Shown here piece after piece: positions 11,235-24,300 of a stretch of DNA of 64,000 nt (position 1 is the first letter of the stretch; the number at the start of each line of letters is the position of its first letter). Made by a program: the position numbers and the translations under genes. This stretch comes from Nymphaea colorata (taxonomy: Eukaryota; Streptophyta; Magnoliopsida; Nymphaeales; Nymphaeaceae): NCBI RefSeq assembly GCF_008831285.2, contig NC_045144.1, positions 12,761,858 to 12,825,857 of the forward strand, given 5' to 3'. The notes under the pieces are model-generated. The model was not told the origin of the DNA. It saw only the letters and a program-made list of their open reading frames with translations, and searched no databases.

Positions 11235-11900
11235 ACGTTGTTCCCTTACTTGAAGGTGTGAAACCCATTGGTTGTAAATAGATATTTAAAACCAAGAGGG
11301 ATTCATTAGGTAACATCGAAAAATATAAGGCACGTCTTGTCACAAAGGGCTTTACTCAAAAAGAAGACTTTGATTATACATAGACTTTCTATTCAATTTC
11401 GTCGAAAGACTCTTTCAGGACTATAATGGCACTTGTGACTCATTTTGACCTAGAGCTGCATCAGATGGATGTAAAGACAACGTTTCTAAATAGAGACAAT
11501 GATTGAACGATATATATGGTGCAACCAGAAAACTTTGTTTCTGGGGATGCAAAGAAAATGGTCTGCAAACTCAAGAAAACCATCTATGGGTTAGCAAGCT
11601 TCCCATAAGTGGTATTACAAATTTCATCAAGTTATAGTTTCATTTGGTTTCGAGACTAAAACTATTGATGAATATGTATACTAAAAGTTCAGTGGAAATA
11701 AATTTATCTTTATGTTTTTATATGTCGATGATATATTGCTGGCAAGTAATGATGTCGGTATATTGTATGAAACTAAGAAATTTTTGTCAACAAATCATGA
11801 CATGAAGGTTTTTGGTGATGCATATTTTGTATTGGGGATACAGATATTTTGAGATCGTTCGTGGGATATTCTTGGATTATCACAAAAGGCTTACATTGAT
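11235..11900 (+). pseudogene. Copia reverse transcriptase remnant
   Basis: Recognisable RVT_2 blocks follow in order: KARLVTKGFTQKEDFDY, LELHQMDVKTTFLN, YMVQPENF, KKTIYGLAS, and the catalytic FLYVDDILLAS with YVDD at 11721-11732. At least four stop codons and a frameshift near 11600 break the frame. It is inactive. Confidence 0.85.
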
Positions 11901-11903
11901 AAG

Positions 11904-12770
11904 GTGTTTCAGCGATATGACAAGAAAGGTTGCAAATCAAGAGATACTCCAGTTGCTAAAGGAGACAAGTTTAGTCTCAAACAGTGTCCTAAAAGTGATA
12001 TCGAATCTAAAGAAATGGAAAAGATTAGCTATTCATTAGTTGTGAGAAGCCTTATGTATGCTCATTTTTGTACTCATTCGGATATTGCATTTATCGTTGG
12101 AATGTTAAGTAGATACTTAAGTAATCCTGGTATGAATCATTGGAAAGCAGCTAAAGGAGTATTAAGATGCTTACAAAGAACAAAAGATTTTATACCCACA
12201 GACAAGAAGTCAGACCAATTGAAGATCATTGGGTATTCAGATTCTGATTTTACTGGGTGCCAAGACAGTACGAAGTCTACTTTAAGCTATGCATTTCTAT
12301 TGGTTGGAGGAGTAATACCCTGGAAAAGTGTCAAACAGACACTAGTAGCTACTTCAACCATGACAGCAGAATTCATAGCATGTTACGAGACATCCAATCA
12401 TGCTTTGTGGTTGCGAAATTTTGTCATAGGGCTGCACATTATGAATGGTGTAGAAAGATCACTAAGGTTATTGTGTGACAATAATTCAGCAGTTATGTAC
12501 TTTAATAACAACTGCAGTTTGTCAAAGTCAAAGCACATTGACATTAAGTTTTTGGCTGTTAAAGAGAGGATACAGAATGGTCATGTATCTTTAGAGCATA
12601 TTGGGACAAACTCTATGATTGCGGATCCACTTACTAAAGGTTTAACACCCAAGGTCTTTCACGAATATTTTGTTCGTATGGGGCTTTATCCTTGGATGAT
12701 GTGCTGGTTTAGTGGGGGTTTGTATTTTGTTTGCTCTTGTGTATTGACACATATTCAGTTTTCCACATAA
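11904..12770 (+). pseudogene. Copia RNase H region, longest surviving open stretch
   Basis: This 288-codon open stretch carries the end of the RT and the RNase H domain: YSLVVRSLMYAHFCTHSDIA, the first catalytic Asp in GYSDSDFTG, the Glu in TMTAEFIACYE, the Asp in LLCDNNSAV, and the closing IADPLTKGL. The catalytic residues are preserved although the rest of the element is broken. A polypurine tract and the 3' LTR follow after about 340 bp. Confidence 0.85.
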
Positions 12771-13107
12771 TTTAGTTTAAAGTTCTTTTGTTTCATTCTG
12801 TGTTTGTATTTTTTATCTCCATAAGGTTTTAAAGTAGGACCAGTTGAGAATAGACATGTTGTAATCACATTACATGTAATTCTCATGCTATACATTCATA
12901 CCAGATCTATGTCATTGATTATGTCAACGTTTGTGATCATTGAATGTTTGGTTAATTTAAATATAGCGAAAGCTGCTTTGGTTCTGTGTTGATGTGATCA
13001 TGGACGAGATTGGTAAAAATGACGTTTAATAAAATAGCAGTTATGAGCTCCTAAGGTTTTATGTAATGTCTGAATGTATAAAGACATATTTGGCCCAAGT
13101 GTGAGAT

Positions 13108-13572
13108 TGTAAGAATCATTTGGTGGGCCGGCATATGTCAATGAAGAATTTCAGACATTATGGCTGTCTTAATGTAAATATCCACTTAAGTGATTGCGTT
13201 TTGGGATATTACGTCATTTTATGTGTTGTGAGACAATTTTATAATGTATAGATACCTGTACGCAATTATGAATTCTTTGATGGGTTGAGTCTGTAATTGC
13301 TCATAATATAAACGGGTAGTGGTCCCTAGGGTCGTGCACGGTTGCTTGAAACATCGCTTTCTAGAGTTGTCTTTTCCCCATCTGAGAGAAACCGCACGTG
13401 CTCTGCACAAACCTTGGAGGATCCTACTGCGATATCACCGTCCGGTTGTTCAGATGGATTCAGGTACGCTTCTGCTACAGTTAAAGTATTGATTCAATGA
13501 TTTAGCATAAACTAGATCCTGTTTTAGAACATGTTTTTTTGTTTGTATATGCATTAAGAAATCTCCCGAACA
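13108..13572 (+). repeat. 3' LTR of degenerate Copia element
   Basis: Partner of the 7077-7534 LTR. It starts TGTAAGAATC directly after the polypurine stretch and ends in CCCGAACA. Confidence 0.9.
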
Positions 13573-14291
13573 TGGTATTCTCTCTCTTTTTCTCCTCGCC
13601 CACATTCATTCCTTGCTTCCACCTTTCTGCTCACAAATTTCTCATGTGTGTGTGTGCGTGTGTAAGGGTGCCGATACTGGTGAGCGAAGATGGAAAACTT
13701 GTGATTAGAAAGGTGAAAGCAAGGAATGAATGTGAGTAAGAGGACGGGGCGAAGATAGATAGAGAGAAATCATGGAGAGAGAGTTGAAAAGAAATTCAAT
13801 TAAACAGAACCAATCCAAAGAGATTACGGAGGCCAAAATAAACCACTACTCAAAGACAGAAACCTTTGTTTGATTTTCAAGTCAACAACCCTCATTTGTG
13901 AACTATGGTTTCTGATACTAGAGCATAGCCAAATCCACATTTCTTGAGGAGGGAGGAACACAAACATCTTAATTTATCCATAATAGAACAACCAGGATCA
14001 AGCTCCTCAGGTGTGCTATCAGCGTTACCTTTAAACTTTTGTGGGCATGGCTTAGTGCCACGACCAGAGCAATTAGAAGATTATATGCCATAATTAAGTA
14101 TGGAAGTAAATTGGGACTTCCATAGGAAATAATTTGCAGCCGACAACTCAACATTGACAAAATACCAAGTTCGATGGAGAAGATAACAAATTATGGGCAC
14201 TTTATCTATTGTGTTGTAGAACCTTCAGACGCCCTGAAGAGATACCTTCGAAACGAAACCACACATGATCAAATTAATGATGCAGCGACTT

Positions 14292-14306
14292 GTGGCTCTG
14301 ATACCA
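14292..14306 (-). other. Orphan Copia-type primer binding site motif
   Basis: The reverse complement reads TGGTATCAGAGCCAC, complementary to the 3' end of initiator Met tRNA and used by many plant Copia elements. No flanking LTR pair could be traced. A similar orphan lies at 22271-22281. Confidence 0.45.
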
Positions 14307-16293
14307 TATCATAGTTAGAAGAAAAGCAAGAAAGAAGATTCAAAAGTTAAAAGGCTGTTCAACAGTTGCCTACTTACATGAGAGAAGGTTTCAGTAGTTT
14401 TTCTGACGCAGCTTCATTCGGAATCATAACCACTTTTTTTTTTATCAAAATGAGAAGGATAAGATAACTTCCCAAAGTTGTTGCTTAAGTTGTTGGAAGT
14501 TGAAAGTCCTTTTTTGATTAGGCAAGATTACATAATCTGCACAGATATTAGGGATGCCCATAAATCTGATTTATATCCGATGTTCGACGAACCACATAAA
14601 AAAAATGGGTTTGGAATAGAAATTTGATATTCGATTAAGAATTCGGTTTGGATTCAAATATAAGAAATGACGTTCGCTCACAGGATTGGATTCAGATTCG
14701 GATGTAAATAAATATTGACCAGATTCAGGTTCAGATCGATATAGTTTTAAATGGCTATCCTATACTCAAATATGTATAATATGGTTTGGATTCAGTTAAA
14801 AAATCAGATTCAGATTCGGTTGTTCATCTAGATATTTGGAATTCAGATTCAGATGTAGTATAGGTTTGCCTTTATCTGAATTCGAATGTAAATTTATATC
14901 CGGATTATAGATATTATAAAAGCATGCAGATATGGTAAAGTATATAACACTATTCCATCCCGCTCCCTTGATAGATATGAAGTCAACATGCTCTATGGAT
15001 CTGGATCCTTCTTCAACAGCTTCCCTGATACTAGAAACATAATATTCATAATCAAATTATGTTTGTTAATTTCTGAAAAAAAGTATTTTTTATGTTATTT
15101 GTTATTAAAACACATATATTGCAAGAACACCATATATTCTTAGCGGTCAAGGCTTGCTAGGAGTTCTCAAGCTAGTACCAAATCTAAGGAACATATCAAT
15201 TTGTCAATTGCTTCTCTAGTCAAGGATCAATTTTTAAAAATCCCAAAAATGTACATTAGTTTATAATATAATTGTACATAAAATTTTAATTTTCAAGTGC
15301 ATCGCACTAGTCATCCCATTGTAGGTCTGGGGAATTAATTTACTTATGGTAACGCATATTTAAAAATTTGTGAGTGTCGCAGATACACATATCTATTTCA
15401 AGATGAATAATTCTAATTTCACGATTTACCATTTGATTGATATCTTCCTTTCTTCTGCTTAAGGTCCCATTTGGCCTTCGAATGTGAGCAACTGCCAAAA
15501 GCATTGAAGGGAAAAGCTAGCATCCAAGAAATAGATTATGCAAAAGGAGTCACATGATCCAAATAAATCAACATATAAGTTTGCCATTGAAGCATTCTTT
15601 CTTAGTTAAAGTTCCAGGTTTTTTTTCCAATCGTTAACTTTTTTTTTCAAATATTTAGCGAAACGATGTGCATGCTACATTGGTAGTATTATAAACAGAG
15701 AGAAAGAGGAGGAAAAAATGCCTAAGGATGTTGGTGAATCCGATCATTTGGATATTGTATCCGATCGAACTATTAAAAAAAAAAAAGGAAAAACAAAACA
15801 AAAAGGCACCTAATAAGAAATCACGCCGGATTTGGATAGAGCCTCCAGCTTTTTAGTCAAAGTTAAACAGCAACAAATAGTGAAGATGCTGAATTCATCG
15901 GCCACTCATAGATTGAGGTTTGCAAATAAATTTCTTACAGTTTTTATTTTCTTTTTATACGAAACTAAAAAAAAAAAATAATTGGTGGGTTATCTTTCCT
16001 TCTATTTTGCAGTCTACATCTGAGTACATAAAATATTCCTCACCTTGAGGGATTAAGGGTTCTTGTGGTTGTACAACCAACGTGACTTGGCTGACTTGAC
16101 GACTCAGACCGAAGTCTGGTCAAAAAAATGAAAAACCCATGAATTATCAAGACTTGCCCAAGTCATGGGTTGAATAGACCATGTCATCCGGGCTTTGGCC
16201 GATTTTGAAACGGCTTTAACTGAGCTATCTCTATAGAATATGATAAGAATGTGCTTATTACAAATAAAATACTTTTAAATGATATCAAACCAC

Positions 16294-16300
<7 letters not shown>

Positions 16301-16370
<70 letters not shown>
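16301..16370. repeat. Compound (AT)n(AG)n microsatellite
   Basis: About 25 AT units pass directly into about 10 AG units. The same compound layout recurs at 19193 and 30090. Confidence 0.95.
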
Positions 16371-16371
<1 letters not shown>

Positions 16372-16497
16372 CCCTTATAACCAGAGTTTAGGCCATTGAT
16401 TTCAAGGAGATCAAATGGTGGTTATGAAGTTATAAATATATAAGGCAAATTGTATTTTTAAGAGTCCAGAATACCCCTAAAAGGGGTAAGGAATTTT

Positions 16498-16578
16498 GTT
16501 TGTAGGATATCTCTGACTGATGGTGGTTTCCTTCTTTCCTCGATTATCTCTCATTGTTTGTAGGATATCTCTGACTGA
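16498..16578. repeat. Spaced direct repeat, 58-bp period
   Basis: GTTTGTAGGATATCTCTGAC continues identically through TGATG at 16498 and again at 16556, with unrelated sequence between them. Confidence 0.85.
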
Positions 16579-17727
16579 TGAAAACAGCAGCTTGGCTTCT
16601 GTATTTGCAGTTGAATCTCCATCATCCGATCTCTTTAAAATGACGGTCTATATGGTTCCCGTCAAGTTTTGCACCTAAGGGTATGGTAGCTGCCCCCCAA
16701 CAGACACACTAGTTATGTGTAGCATATCAGTCATATTACACATCAAAAGCATTATTGAATCCCATGAAAATTTACTCTACCAAAAAATGAAGTGACTAAA
16801 AACAAATGCAATTGATTCCCGAGAAATGGCTTCATATTTACGACTTTTAGATGGAGGCCATTGAGTTGTGTGCACACCACAACAAATATGCACTCAAAAA
16901 AGAATGAAGGCAGTGGAGGTATTTTAGAAATTTTTTTTATAGAGGTATGTACATTTTAGTCTTCTTAATATTTTTATAATTCTTTTCTTGTCCTTTTGAA
17001 AGTCTCTTGTCTACTTTAATGGGCGCATTTTAATCATTACACATCCCTGTGTAACCAGCTTCGCTCTAAGCTGTCGTATTCATAAAAAGCTAGACCCAAC
17101 TTCAACTTCAACATGAGAGAAACAAGCTGCCATGATTACCTTGAAGTTCAGATTTAGAGTAAATGCATGAGATCTTGACATTTAGATTTTGAGATTTTGT
17201 AGCCTTATCTTCTAATAGGGTGTTTTGGTTTAAAAGTTGCATGGTTTACCATGCATGAATATGTAATCCATGTTTGCAACATTAGTCTGCAGATCCCAAG
17301 TCAGAATCCAAGCATCCATAGTGCATGAATTTAAAGAACAATATCAGGATCTTAAGGTACTCTTGCAGCCTTTCTATATAGATTCTTAAATTTAGAGTGA
17401 TGATCTCCTCATTAAATTAGACATTGGAACGGTTGTAACAATGTTGTCATCCATTTTATCTTCCAAATTAATTTAAATAATGTAAATTATTTTTTAAATC
17501 CATAAAATCAAAAAAATAGGTTATATGATCAGTAAGCAAAACCCATATGTCATCGATAGTTACCATTTTATGACATTTACATCGAATTTGAGATATGGAG
17601 TATTCAAGCACCTCCTAATAGTCTGAAACTTGTTAATGATATTTGAAACACTAAGCGGCTACATTTGCTTCGATCTCTTCGGTGAGCTCCAAGGAGATCT
17701 CAAATCCACGATCGCCGAAATGCAAAC

Positions 17728-17817
17728 CCACTGTTTAAACAAACAGTGGATTTCATCTTCTCTATGCAGCATGGATCTCAGATGCACACCACAGATTTTA
17801 GGTCTGATTGTGGTGTG
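17728..17817. other. Two adjacent perfect hairpins
   Basis: CCACTGTTT at 17728-17736 pairs with AAACAGTGG at 17741-17749 around a four-base loop. CACACCACA at 17785-17793 pairs with TGTGGTGTG at 17809-17817. No terminator, miRNA or tRNA assignment is possible by eye. Confidence 0.6.
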
Positions 17818-19189
17818 TCGGACGTCGAATCCACAACATTGATAGCATCTGACATAGAGCTAAGTTCCTACAAGGCCTAAGGAGTTCAGCTTATGCTCTC
17901 AAACAATAATGCCTATGGACTTTAATTCATGGCAGCTTATGTTCTCAAACAACAAAAGCCAAAAATTCCCCCCAGGGGAAGGCTATTATATAGTTTCCAA
18001 AATCTTTACCAGGGCCAAATTAAAATTTTCAGAAAACTTAACAGTAAAAATATGATTTTCCAAAAACTAGGAGGGACATGGCCCCTGCCAGTCCCCCTTG
18101 GCCTCCATCCCCTGATTTTTCACTCTGTTATGAAGCAGCTTGTCATGGAAGTTCTGTGAAAATTGGTTATATATCTGTATTTGGCAAAGTATAAAGTAGT
18201 TTGAAACTTCAAACTGTTTGTGAGTCCGTAAACCTGTTATCTTGTCGCTGAAGAGGATGAGTGTGTGGGTCATCATGCAATGTGTTGGGGACCTTCTTTT
18301 TCTTTTTCCAATTAACTAGTTAAATTGAGTTTAATTTGCCGATGCCTACAGCAGAGATGCACCCTAGATATTAAACTCTTGACTTAATTTGTTTATTTGA
18401 AGATCTTAAACTTTGTTCACTTTATTTCTAAATTTCATGAAAAGCATCTAACCAATCCCAGTTTGAGTCTTTCAAATTAATTTCAATTTACCAACTATAC
18501 AGTGCCGTCGGTGCTTAATTTTTGTTCTCTTTTTTCTTGTCCTGTCCTTGTATTGTTTTCATTGTTAGTCAGCATTTTTCTTTTAAAATTTGTAAACAAG
18601 AGAAATGGATTGATAAACTGAAAAATAAGTTGATAGCAAAGGAAGTTGTTAACATTGAAAATTGAATATCATTGATCATTTTAAAAGGATTCAGAATTGT
18701 CTTGTTAGATTTGTTTGAATCAGTTTGAGTTGTAATTTTTAAAATCTAAAAGAAGTTATAACATACTTTTTCAAATATGGGGCTGAAGTAGGTGCATTGC
18801 ACATTTTGCTGATCTCGATCTTCAATATCAGCCAATTACATGGTAGGTTTGAGTTTGCTATTGTCTATTGTATATTGCCAAGGCCAAGACACACTTTGAT
18901 GCTAAGCGACTAACAACATGTGGTAGAGAGCTATTATTTCGTTTTCAATGTCCATTGAACGTTCAACAAATGGGTTGGACAACTCATTCTACATAATTCT
19001 TGACTTTTAAAAGTAAGGAAGGTATTACCTCTCTCTGTCTCACTTGCAACAGTTGTCGGTTAGAGTCATGTTGGAGGATAGCATCTGTGAGAGAAGATGA
19101 GGGTGTTAGGTGCGACCATTATCCTGTTTCCCAAAGCATATGTAAAAAGGATTCAATCTGATCCTTTCTCTCTATTTATCTATTTTTTG

Positions 19190-19305
<116 letters not shown>

Positions 19306-19329
19306 AGGTTAAGAAGCATGGTAGAGATT

Positions 19330-20900
19330 TTGATAATGTGGGGATATTACGGTGCTTGTGAAGAAAGGGTACTTATGATGGTTCACATGAAAAATTAGGA
19401 TTTATAAGGACAACAAAATATGTAAGTTATTAAGGTTCGGACATACGCTAAAGTGCGATGAAAATGCTTATTCATATTGATTTATTTACACTCTTACAAG
19501 TGAGCTAGTGTAGTAGTCAAATTGACAAATGGGAAAGCATGATTGCTAGGATGATGCCTCAATTAAGAAAGCAAGTTGTGAAACATACTACTGATAGGTT
19601 GATCGATGTGTTGGAGTTTAAATCAATCGGTCATAACATTGAAAAGATGAGGAAAACTTGTTAGAAAGTTCTAGGGCCGATTCTATCTCTCAGCACCCTC
19701 TTGAGATGACAACCTATGCGTCCATAGTCATATTTCTTACCTAAATAACTTATCGCTTTGAATTTTTGCAGGTGAACTAGGCATGTCGAGTAGACTTTGA
19801 GCGACAAGATTTAGAGCTCGAGGTGATTTTAGGTATTTGTGGCGATGCACGATAGGTATGATAGCATTCTAGGCAAATCCATACCTGGGGCTGAATATGA
19901 AGTGTGTTAAGTTTCAAAGTATGTGTTTTTCAAGATAGTTGGATCCTATGATTTTGTATTGTTTGATTAATGTGTGACATAGCGTACTTATTGTCTTGTG
20001 AATGCATGTGTGAGGTTGATAGTTGATGAGATTAACTAACTATTTTTAAAATATTATATGATGACATATGCATGCTAGGAATTATAATTGCCTAGGACAG
20101 ATTAGCGGGGTATCGAGCCCAGTATCTCATCGTCCCCAATTATGCATTAGTGAACATCCTAGCATAAGACAACTACGAGCCAATCACAGATCGAGATTAC
20201 ACTCTGTGGTTTGGCTAAGTTTTCGTATGCAATGTTTGTTATGTTTAATTATTGTGAATGCTATGAAAATTTTTGTTTGCATTGCCATTGGGGAGTAATT
20301 CAATTGAATAGACTAAATGGATAGAAGTGCCCATAAAGTATGATGGTTAGCCAAGAATATTAATTGAATGTGTGACCCTCTTATGGAGGCGATTTGAGGC
20401 ATAGGTGTACTCATGAAGTGAACAAACCTCGTATGCTAGCTGGTCTTATTTTGTACGTACTCTCTTAATGCTAAATTAAGAAAGAATAACTGATTGGAGG
20501 CCACAGGTTATGGCAATGTGTTTGGTATGCGTCCCGCCCTTGCCATTGGTTATGGCAATGTGATATGCTTAGAGTGTTAGGTTCCTGCCTTCCCAACCTG
20601 GATGTCATAGGGAAGACTGAGCAATTCTCATTGGAATTCACACATCTATGATTGATTGCTCTACCACTGCAACATGAACGGATCCATATTGTTTTGGGTC
20701 ATCACAGGGGCTGTCTCTCAACTGTAGGTCGCCTGTGGTGCTCACGCGCTTGTGCTTTGTACCACAAGAGCTGTCAATTCATTGAATTGAATGTAATACA
20801 ATGAATGTAATTGAAACAGACGTGAATGAAGTGAATGTGTATGAATTCAATGTGACTATTTACCTATTGTGAAATATGTGAGGGACTACCATGACAAGGT
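19330..20900 (-). mobile_element. Antisense, degenerate copy of the 3-kb LTR family
   Basis: Reverse-complemented, this region follows the solo LTRs at 51203 and 57112 over several landmarks. These are the GTGGGTGCAACACAGGC-like block (about 20710-20765), GTAGAGCA with the following CCATGGATGTGTG-like region (about 20640-20670), CCCAGGTTGGGAAGGCAGGA (about 20580-20610), AGATCGAGATTACACTC and the GGTATCGAG block (about 20100-20200), and the TGTCGCTCAAAG block (about 19780-19810). Neither LTR end could be found, and the ends given are approximate. It is much more decayed than the two POLK intron copies. Confidence 0.7.
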
Positions 20901-23766
20901 ATGGGACTGCATACATACACTAATATCATAGTGATTTATGTTTTTTATATGTTAGACTCCAGACTTGACCCCTTACCTTAGAGGGTTGGATATTTATCTG
21001 GTTTGTTTTCATACTGCCAAAGCTAAGCTTTCTATTACTTATCTTTTTCAGCTTTTGGTGGACCTGGGGCAGCAGGTTGATCAGATGGCTCTCCTCAAAG
21101 GATTTGTTGCTATACATCAAGGAGAAATATAATAATCCAAAAGTATTCATTATAGAAAATGGTGCATCTCTTTTCTCAATCCCTAGAGCTTTAACTTTGT
21201 AAAAATGGTAATACATATCTCATTGCAATTATCAATCTTGAAATTTTGGATGCATTGTTACATGATATTCAGAGTTCGACAACAGTACACTTTCATTAAT
21301 GGAAGCACTTAAAGACCCATGGAGAATGGAGTACTATTGGGCATGTATGTGTTTGAGGTATTGCTAGGTGGGGAACATGCCTTATAGGGTTAAAATGGTA
21401 AAAAAATGACTTTAGGGGCCATATGGGGTTCCAAGTTTCTTCTAGGTTTCTTGTTATACTAGACCTACTCGAGATGTGATGGGGTAATCTTACGTTACCA
21501 TAGAGGTATAGACCATACAAGTTGAATGTAAATGAGAACTTTAACATAGAAAGTTAAAAGGTCTTAAGGAGAACAATGAATAGCAATGACAAGTCCTCCC
21601 ATGATGCTAAGCTCAAGAGAAAGCAAAATCTCAAAATCGTATGCAAAACTTTTGAACTCGTTCAATTTAAAAACTATTTTTCAGAACAATGAACAAGATT
21701 TTAAAACGAGGGAATCATTTTAGAAAAAAAAAATCCACAAATCTTAAAAGTTTTCAAACATAAAGACTTTATTTATTAGGCAATTTCATTTTAAATTTTT
21801 GAAAATTTGGTGTCTTATCTTTGCAACTAAGCCTAGATTGCATTGGCTTTGTAGCAAAAGGGGCATCCATACACATCAGATTTCTTGCAGGCCAAAATGG
21901 CAAATTTGCCCTTCGTGATGATTTTAAACTGGTCTTTCAAAGCATGACTTCAATGCTAGGGGCCATTCATCAGAATCATCAAAAACCTATCAGATCTAAC
22001 CAAACTTTGACCAGTCATATGCCAATTTTTGAATCACCAAAACCCTATTATACCTGATTGAACTCTACAGAGGGTCGTCTTGTTGTCCATTCCGAACACT
22101 TCACTTTAATGTAGAACAATCTTCTATACTGAATTTTGAACAGTATGGGAACCAGTTTCTTAGTTTTTGCATACCATTGTGATCAAATATTCCTTAGGAG
22201 AACTTTTAGTTTCAGATGTGATTGGCAAGCCTAGATCGGAGGATCCTATTTTTCCCTCAACATTGGTTCACTCTGATACCATGTTTTTTTGGAAAATTTG
22301 TGTTTAGTCTTCAGTCAAATTTCATAGATCACCTCTTTGCTACTCTACACATCTTCTTGTCTCATCAGCCTACCCACCTAGCCTACAGAGTTCAATTTCT
22401 ATGACAATGGCATTTTTATCTTTTATCAGTGCATGCATATTTCTTTACAAACCTAAGGTTAAGATCCACATGAACCTAAGTTAGAGTTTATATATTATGC
22501 TGCTGAACCTAGTTGGCTCATGCAGGGTTTGTACCTATTTAAAACTAAAACAGTTCAAGGCTGAGACTAGCTAGGCTGGCTAAACGAGTACTGGAACCAC
22601 TTGACTTGTGCCGAGTATGATCTGCACCCGGTTGTGTCCAGTTCTAGATTAAGCCCAAGTCCAACATGTTTTGGCCGAGTCTACACCCACCAAGCCTAAT
22701 TCAATCAAGGTCTAGGATCCATGCCTAGTCCAAATCTTTATCCAAACTTTGAATCAAATTCACTTTTTTAGATTTCAGATTTTAATATCAGATCACAATG
22801 ATCTTTACATCATATCCAAACTGCATTCTAGAATCTTTCGTAAATCCATATCTTGATTTGGGCTCCAATATAAAATCTTGATCTATGATCCACATATTAG
22901 TATTTATGTACATTAGATTAATGTAATGTACCTTCAATTTCTCATATTATACTAGATCTGAGTCTAGGAACATGAATGGTGAAGAATTCTGAACCGGCCT
23001 GGCTGGCACAAATGAAATCCAAAGCAGTGTTCTTATGGAGTCAAAATGAATGTTTTAAATACCAATTATAATATATGGTTTGTTGTGTGTTTTTTTTTCT
23101 CCTTCATGTTCATAATCGTTCATCATTTATGCAACATGTCAATCAAAATTGTTTTTCATAAACAAATCAACACTTCTCTAAAAACACATTACTTTTTGCA
23201 TAACTGAATTTTGATTAAAGTGTGTGACATACGAACAATCTTGTATCAAAATGCACGTTTTAACATATGGTTTTTGCTTGCATCAAACTGTGAGCCACCA
23301 GAGCACTCAAAAGAGGAAATCACCCTCCCCCAAATTTTGCTCAATTAGCTTGTTGAGTATAGTAAAGATCTCAAATATTGTCATATTATTGCTTAGGTGA
23401 AAACATTCTAATTCTGTTAAGTCAGATTGGGGAAAGAGGACTTAGTATAGTAAACAGATTTGCTTGACTTAATGGAATAAACCAAATCTATCCTCTTTAA
23501 TCAACTTATGAGTGGGAATGAGCTGTCAAGGACAAAATCTTACATCCTCTTTCACAAAATTTTGGTTCAATATAAAGCAAAAAATGAATCAATAGTGGTA
23601 TTAAGAGTCCATTAAGGTGACAAGTATCTACATGCCACCCAATTTTTCATTGTGGTTTCTTCAGGTGAAATTTCTCACCTGCAGATCCCTTAATACTGGT
23701 GAAGGATGTCACTGGCAAAGGCTGATAGAAAACTCACCATATAAGCCTTTTTTTTGGTAATGTGAG
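20900..23766. other. Intergenic sequence, no gene recognised
   Basis: Short ORFs on both strands show no family motif. A minus-strand primer-binding-site motif (CTCTGATACCA at 22271-22281) hints at a lost Copia element. Nothing else could be assigned. Confidence 0.4.
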
Positions 23767-24300
23767 TGTCACATCCCGACCTTCTTACCCCCAATTTTTT
23801 TTCGATATAATGTCAAGGTGCGATGACACAACAATTAACATCAGTTCACACAAAATGATAGTGGGGCAAATATTCCATTATGTGCCAAAATCAGTTCATA
23901 CAAAACCACTTCATGTTTATCAATAACATACATGACAAGAATGCCCCTTATAACCAAAAACATCAATGTTTAACAAAAACAAAGCATCAATGAGACAAAA
24001 ACTTGACAGCCTTACTCAAGTATCCGAACCATCGAAACCTAGACAAACCTTAAATTTTTCAGGTACCTTGCCTCCACTTTTGACCATTTTACCCATGAAC
24101 CCCACCACTTTTTCCAATTATCATGAAAAATTTGTAGAAATTCTAAGGATAGTGTGCCATCAATTTATTCTATGCATATTCCTCCATGTAGGCCTTCAAA
24201 GACATCAAGTTAGACCTCACAACCCAATTTCATCTAAAAATGGTCTAGAAATGGTTCGTTTCCCTCTAATTTCCACCACTTCATGACACCATAGCACCTG
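23767..24300 (+). mobile_element. LTR-like sequence related to the 3-kb LTR family (5' end only)
   Basis: It opens TGTCACATCCCGACCTT, compared with TGTCACACCCCGACCTT of the solo LTR at 51203. It keeps the same following order: a T-rich run, a GGTGCGATGACACAACAATT-like block, GTGGGGCAAAT, then ATGACAAGAATGCCCC and ACATCAATG. After about 24000 the resemblance fades. The right end of this copy is not defined. A TATA-like TTATAAATACC at about 27668 and a pyrimidine-rich leader could belong to the same long LTR, but I could not prove continuity or find a target duplication. Confidence 0.55.

Larger units (their letters stand above)
7077..13572 (+). mobile_element. Degenerate Ty1/Copia LTR retrotransposon, integrase core deleted
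   Basis: Both LTRs, the primer binding site and the polypurine tract (AAGTGTGAGA just before 13108) are present. The flanking five-base duplication is imperfect (TCGTA at 7072, TGGTA at 13573). Gag, protease, pre-integrase, RT and RNase H remnants follow in Copia order, but every stretch carries stops or frameshifts. Between the pre-integrase zinc region (ends about 10720) and the proline-rich tail after integrase (starts about 10760) the whole catalytic core is missing. An unusual 1.8-kb leader (7535-9350) with a GC-rich first half separates the LTR from gag. The copy cannot move by itself. Confidence 0.9.
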
